Positions 60,803 to 64,000 of a stretch of DNA of 64,000 nucleotides are shown here, in pieces. Each line of letters begins with the position of its first letter. Position 1 is the stretch's first letter. Below the pieces are notes generated by a model that saw nothing but the letters and a program-made list of their open reading frames with translations, had not been told where the DNA came from and did no database searches. Origin of the DNA: Clostridiales bacterium (GTDB lineage: Bacteria > Bacillota > Clostridia > Oscillospirales > Acutalibacteraceae); assembly GCA_019416455.1 (NCBI GenBank), contig DXXG01000007.1:310001-374000 (forward strand), read 5' to 3'. A program made the translations under genes and the position numbers.

Positions 60803-61300
60803 TCACTGAGGATAGATCCTCTTCCACTGTTCCACATCACCGATAGCCGTTCCTGTCATGTTCCAATAGGCAACACAGTTCTTTCGCCACACATGGAACC
60901 TCTCGCTCTCGGTGTCCATATCCTTTTGTGTTACACCAACAGCAATGTCTGTCTCTAAAAATAACCGGTTGCTATTGGAATATCGATAGCCCACCTGTTC
61001 CTCGTAGGCCAAATAAGACATTACGTCCTCACGGTCAGAATCCCGGATATCATAGGCTCCCTGTGCCTTCACGGCGGCAGGCAGCATGATGGCCTTGATG
61101 CGGAGCTGGTCCTCCGGCAAGTGTAGCAATTCCTCGTTCAGGGGCAGGTGAACAGCATTGAATTTGTGCATCCACAGGCTGGGGATCTGATGATCTTCCA
61201 GCTGGACAGCGCCATACTCCCTTTTCAGCTTTTCAACGATGTCTTCCAAGGGGGTGTATTCCGCCAAAGGCCACGTCCGGACAAACTCTTTAAACCACAT
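60803..61300 (-). CDS. Uncharacterised soluble protein
   Basis: The 165-residue protein is not recognised. It is hydrophilic with many aromatic and acidic residues and no signal peptide or membrane helix. AAGGAGGAGG lies right before ATG 61300, so it is very likely translated. It has no operon partner; terminator hairpins lie upstream (61376-61464). Confidence 0.65.
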   Translation of the reverse strand: MWFKEFVRTWPLAEYTPLEDIVEKLKREYGAVQLEDHQIPSLWMHKFNAVHLPLNEELLHLPEDQLRIKAIMLPAAVKAQGAYDIRDSDREDVMSYLAYEEQVGYRYSNSNRLFLETDIAVGVTQKDMDTESERFHVWRKNCVAYWNMTGTAIGDVEQWKRIYPQ

Positions 61301-61375
61301 GGGACCTCCTCCTTGTTCAACAGGGATCCTTTGGCTTTAGTGTACTCCATCCTGCTAAAAAAAACAAGCCTAAGC

Positions 61376-61408
61376 AAAAAGAGCGCCCCCAGCGGGACGC
61401 TCTTTTTT
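61376..61408 (-). terminator. Terminator after the oxaloacetate decarboxylase genes
   Basis: AAAAAGAGCG (61376-61385) pairs with CGCTCTTTTT (61398-61407), with an inner CCC/GGG. On the minus strand TTTTT follows. Confidence 0.85.
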
Positions 61409-61440
61409 CGTGACATTCTCTTTTGTTTTCCAAAAGCAAA

Positions 61441-61464
61441 GGGGAGAGTCCGGAAACTCTCCCC
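61441..61464 (-). terminator. Second hairpin between oadA and its terminator
   Basis: GGGGAGAGT pairs perfectly with ACTCTCCCC. Its T tract is short and broken, so it probably protects the 3' end or adds to termination. Confidence 0.55.
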
Positions 61465-61477
61465 AAAATATCGCTTT

Positions 61478-62932
61478 TTAGAACTGACCGTTGGTCAGGT
61501 CCTCCACCACCAGGGTGCGGGGGCCGTCGTTCTTGGGAGCGGCAGCGGGGGCTGCGGCAGGAGCAGCAGCGGGCGCTTCCTCTTCCTTGTGGGGATTGTC
61601 ACGCCACTCCAGGAACTTCTGAGCCACCTGGGGGAACAGAGCATAGCTGAGGTAATCTTCCTCGCACTTGCCAATGCCCTTTTCCTTGCACTCGGCACGG
61701 AGCTTATCCATTTCGGGCTCCAGCAGGTCGGCGGGACGGCAGGTGATGACCTCATCGTTGCCGATGGCCTTCTTCCGCACTTCCTCGTTGACCTCGCCGG
61801 GCAGCTGGCCGTACTCGCCACGGAGCAGACCCTTGGATTCCTTGGTGATCATCTTATAGCGCTCGCCGGCCAGCACGTTCAGCACGGCCTGAGAGCCAAC
61901 GATCTGGCTGGTGGGAGTAACCAGGGGCGGATAACCGAAGTCTTTCCGCACGTTAGGGATCTCTTCCAGCACGTCGTAGTACTTGTTCTCGGCATTTGCC
62001 TGCTTCAGCTGAGAGATCAGGTTGGACAGCATGCCGCCGGGCACCTGATACAGCAGGGTGTTCACGTCCACCTTCAGCACCTTGGGGTTGATGTCCAGCT
62101 TCTCGGCAACGCCGCGGAAGTGAGCAGCAGCCTCCACCAGCTTTTCCATGTTCAGGCCGGTATCACGGCTGGTACCCTGAAGGGTAGCCACCATGGATTC
62201 AGTAGCGGGCTGAGAAGTGCCGTTGGCCAAGGGAGACAGAGCGCAGTCCACAATGTCCACGCCGGCCTGAGCAGCCATCAGGTTGGTCATGTCGCCGGTA
62301 CCAGTGGTGTTGTGGGTGTGCAGGTGGATGGGCACGCTGACGTTTTCCTTCAGCTTCTTCACCAGAGAGTAAGCGTCATAGGGCAGCAGCAGGTTCGCCA
62401 TGTCCTTGATGCAGATGGTATCCGCGCCCATCTTCTCCAGCTGCATGGCCAGCTTCACGAAGTACTCCTCGCTGTGCACAGGGCTCTTGGTGTAGCTGAT
62501 AGCAGCTTCCACCATGCCGCCGTACTCTTTGACGAACTTCATGGCAGCTTCCATGTTCCGGGGATCGTTCAGAGCGTCGAAAATACGCACCACATCGATG
62601 CCGTTCTCAATGGACTTCTTGCAGAAAGCCTCTACCACGTCGTCAGCGTAGTGACGGTAGCCCAGGATGTTCTGGCCGCGGAGCAGCATCTGCAGTTTGG
62701 TGTTGGGAAGGCCCTTCTTCAGGGTGCGCAGGCGCTCCCAGGGATCTTCATTCAGAAAGCGCATGCACACGTCGAAGGTGGCGCCGCCCCAGCACTCCAG
62801 GGACCAATACCCAATGCTGTCCAGAACGGGCAGGATGGGGATCATGTCCTCGATCTTCATACGGGTAGCAGCCTGGGACTGGTGAGCGTCACGCAGGATG
62901 GTATCCATTATCTTAAGGGGATTTTTTGCCAT
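61478..62932 (-). CDS. oadA: Oxaloacetate decarboxylase alpha subunit, without biotin domain
   Basis: The 484-residue carboxyltransferase subunit has DTILRDAHQS with the metal Asp, the lysine in CIKDMANLL that is carboxylated in this family, and HLHTHNTTG with two metal histidines. After the conserved PYC_OADA domain (to about residue 440) there is an Ala/Pro-rich stretch, then the chain ends in LTNGQF, with no MKM-type biotinyl domain. Family enzymes of about 595 residues carry that domain. Here biotin is probably on a separate carrier outside the window. Confidence 0.9.
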   Translation of the reverse strand: MAKNPLKIMDTILRDAHQSQAATRMKIEDMIPILPVLDSIGYWSLECWGGATFDVCMRFLNEDPWERLRTLKKGLPNTKLQMLLRGQNILGYRHYADDVVEAFCKKSIENGIDVVRIFDALNDPRNMEAAMKFVKEYGGMVEAAISYTKSPVHSEEYFVKLAMQLEKMGADTICIKDMANLLLPYDAYSLVKKLKENVSVPIHLHTHNTTGTGDMTNLMAAQAGVDIVDCALSPLANGTSQPATESMVATLQGTSRDTGLNMEKLVEAAAHFRGVAEKLDINPKVLKVDVNTLLYQVPGGMLSNLISQLKQANAENKYYDVLEEIPNVRKDFGYPPLVTPTSQIVGSQAVLNVLAGERYKMITKESKGLLRGEYGQLPGEVNEEVRKKAIGNDEVITCRPADLLEPEMDKLRAECKEKGIGKCEEDYLSYALFPQVAQKFLEWRDNPHKEEEAPAAAPAAAPAAAPKNDGPRTLVVEDLTNGQF

Positions 62933-62976
62933 ATTCTAAGCCATATCCTTTCCCTGTGAAAGTCACAGAAACGCGC

Positions 62977-64000
62977 TTACGCGCCGAACAGGGCCAGCAG
63001 CACGCCAGCCGCCACGGCGGAACCGATAACGCCGGCCACGTTGGGACCCATAGCGTGCATCAGCAGGAAGTTGGAAGGATCCTCCTTCTGGCCCACGGTC
63101 TGGGACACACGAGCCGCCATGGGAACAGCGGACACGCCAGCGGAACCGATCAGGGGGTTGACCTTCTCCTTGGAGAACACGTTCATCAGCTTGGCAAGGA
63201 GCACACCGCCAGCGGTGCCGAAACCAAAGGCCACGATACCCATAGCCAGGATGGCCAGAGTCTGGACGCTCAGGAAGGTAGCGGCGGTAGCGGTGGCACC
63301 CACGGAAGTGCCCAGGAAGATGGTGACGATGTTCATCAGCTCGTTCTGCACGGTCTTGCTCAGACGCTCGGCCACACCGGACTCACGGATCAGGTTACCC
63401 AGCATCAGGCAGCCGATCAGGGGAGCAGCGGAGGGCACCATCAGGGACACGAACACAGTAACGATGATGGGGAACAGGATCTTCTCCGTCTTGGTGACGG
63501 GACGAAGCTGCTTCATCTTGATCCGGCGCTCAGCCTTGGTGGTCAGAGCCTTCATGATGGGGGGCTGGATCACAGGCACCAGAGCCATGTAGGAATAGGC
63601 AGCCACAGCGATGGGCCCAAGGAGATGGGGAGCCAGCTGGCTGGTGGTGTAGATGGCGGTAGGACCGTCAGCACCGCCGATGATGCCGATGGAAGCGGCT
63701 TCAGGGCCGGTGAAGATGGTGAGCCGTGCGCCAACGTAGGTGATGAAGATGCCCAGCTGAGCAGCAGCGCCCAGCAGCAGGCTCTTGGGGTTAGCGATCA
63801 GGGGACCGAAGTCGGTCATAGCGCCCACGCCGATGAAGATCAGGCAGGGATACACGCCCAGCTTGACGCCCAGGTACAGAACGTCCAGCAGACCCACGGA
63901 AATGGTCTGGCCCAGCAGGGCATTGAGCTGGTTGATGATGCTCTCGGTAGCGCCGCCGGCGGCGATCTCATCGATGATCTCCTGCGTGACAGGCGCACCG
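62977..64000 (-). CDS. oadB: Oxaloacetate decarboxylase beta subunit (partial, 5' end outside)
   Basis: At least 340 residues of the membrane subunit that couples decarboxylation to Na+ export. Visible family motifs are LIFIGVGAMTDFGPLIANP, the ion-path segment GGADGPTAI, AAYSYMALVPVIQPPIM and MGPNVAGVIGSA at the C-terminus. The frame continues without a stop to 64000, with GAPVTQEIIDEI at the edge; a GTG at 63897 is internal, not the start. The alpha gene follows 44 bases downstream in the same direction. Confidence 0.93.
   Translation of the reverse strand, partial: GAPVTQEIIDEIAAGGATESIINQLNALLGQTISVGLLDVLYLGVKLGVYPCLIFIGVGAMTDFGPLIANPKSLLLGAAAQLGIFITYVGARLTIFTGPEAASIGIIGGADGPTAIYTTSQLAPHLLGPIAVAAYSYMALVPVIQPPIMKALTTKAERRIKMKQLRPVTKTEKILFPIIVTVFVSLMVPSAAPLIGCLMLGNLIRESGVAERLSKTVQNELMNIVTIFLGTSVGATATAATFLSVQTLAILAMGIVAFGFGTAGGVLLAKLMNVFSKEKVNPLIGSAGVSAVPMAARVSQTVGQKEDPSNFLLMHAMGPNVAGVIGSAVAAGVLLALFGA

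Overview
The window looks like chromosomal core DNA from a fairly GC-rich anaerobic member of the Firmicutes (Clostridia). An Oscillospiraceae-type gut bacterium is my best guess, inferred without a database search. Supporting signs are strong AGGAGG-type ribosome sites, consensus sigma-A promoters (TTGACA/TATAAT), a T-box in front of thrS, an RNase Y/YmdB pair, a FakA-type kinase near recG, a YtgP/SpoVB-family flippase, and a decarboxylase of the Na+-pumping oxaloacetate family. There are no rRNA or tRNA genes, CRISPR arrays, transposases or phage genes. Almost the whole sequence is coding, in short operons separated by clear hairpin terminators.

Layout. 1-6.1 kb: an ACT-domain/UPF0210 pair; an MFS exporter behind an attenuator-like leader; a membrane protein fused to a HIT hydrolase; a short type-B carboxylesterase. 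6.1-9.4 kb (minus strand): an EamA transporter and thrS with its T-box leader. 9.4-19.5 kb (plus): rny, an AT-rich membrane gene, ymdB with a probable CTG start, a lipoprotein, fakA, a small P-loop kinase flanked on both sides by tandem intergenic repeats, recG and a small membrane protein. 19.6-21.2 kb: a D,D-carboxypeptidase with a Ser/Glu-rich insert. 21.5-26.5 kb: sbcD-sbcC, a metallo-beta-lactamase-fold hydrolase and a glyoxalase. 26.5-30.6 kb (minus): a YtgP-like lipid II flippase, mutY and an alpha/beta hydrolase.

30.7-35.5 kb is a small carbohydrate block: a P-loop kinase four bases upstream of a GH13_18 sucrose-phosphorylase-like enzyme, facing a GH42 beta-galactosidase that has a LacI/CcpA-like palindrome in its promoter. 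35.6-42.1 kb is a complete F-type ATP synthase operon (atpBEFHAGDC) whose c subunit has lost most of the known Na+ ligands. 42.2-48.7 kb: an HtrA protease, an ECF S component, malic enzyme, a HAD phosphatase, a DUF368 (PopT-like) undecaprenyl-phosphate translocase and a GluQ-RS. 48.8-55.5 kb (minus): cinA, thiI, a cysteine desulfurase, a 2-hydroxyacid dehydrogenase and glutamine-dependent NAD synthetase. 55.6-64 kb: a VanW lipoprotein, an UgtP-like glycolipid synthase with an AlkD-like gene, a sugar isomerase, a DUF308 protein, an orphan gene, and oxaloacetate decarboxylase alpha and (partial) beta subunits.

How it fits together. Malic enzyme, oxaloacetate decarboxylase and ATP synthase point to fermentative C4-acid metabolism with ion-gradient energetics. 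The flippases, VanW, carboxypeptidase and glycolipid synthase form an envelope set. thiI and the desulfurase supply tRNA thiolation, and gluQRS adds a second tRNA modification. The most unusual items are the MFS attenuator, the membrane-HIT fusion, the kinase/phosphorylase operon and the repeat-flanked kinase between fakA and recG. I found no clear new defence or mobile system.
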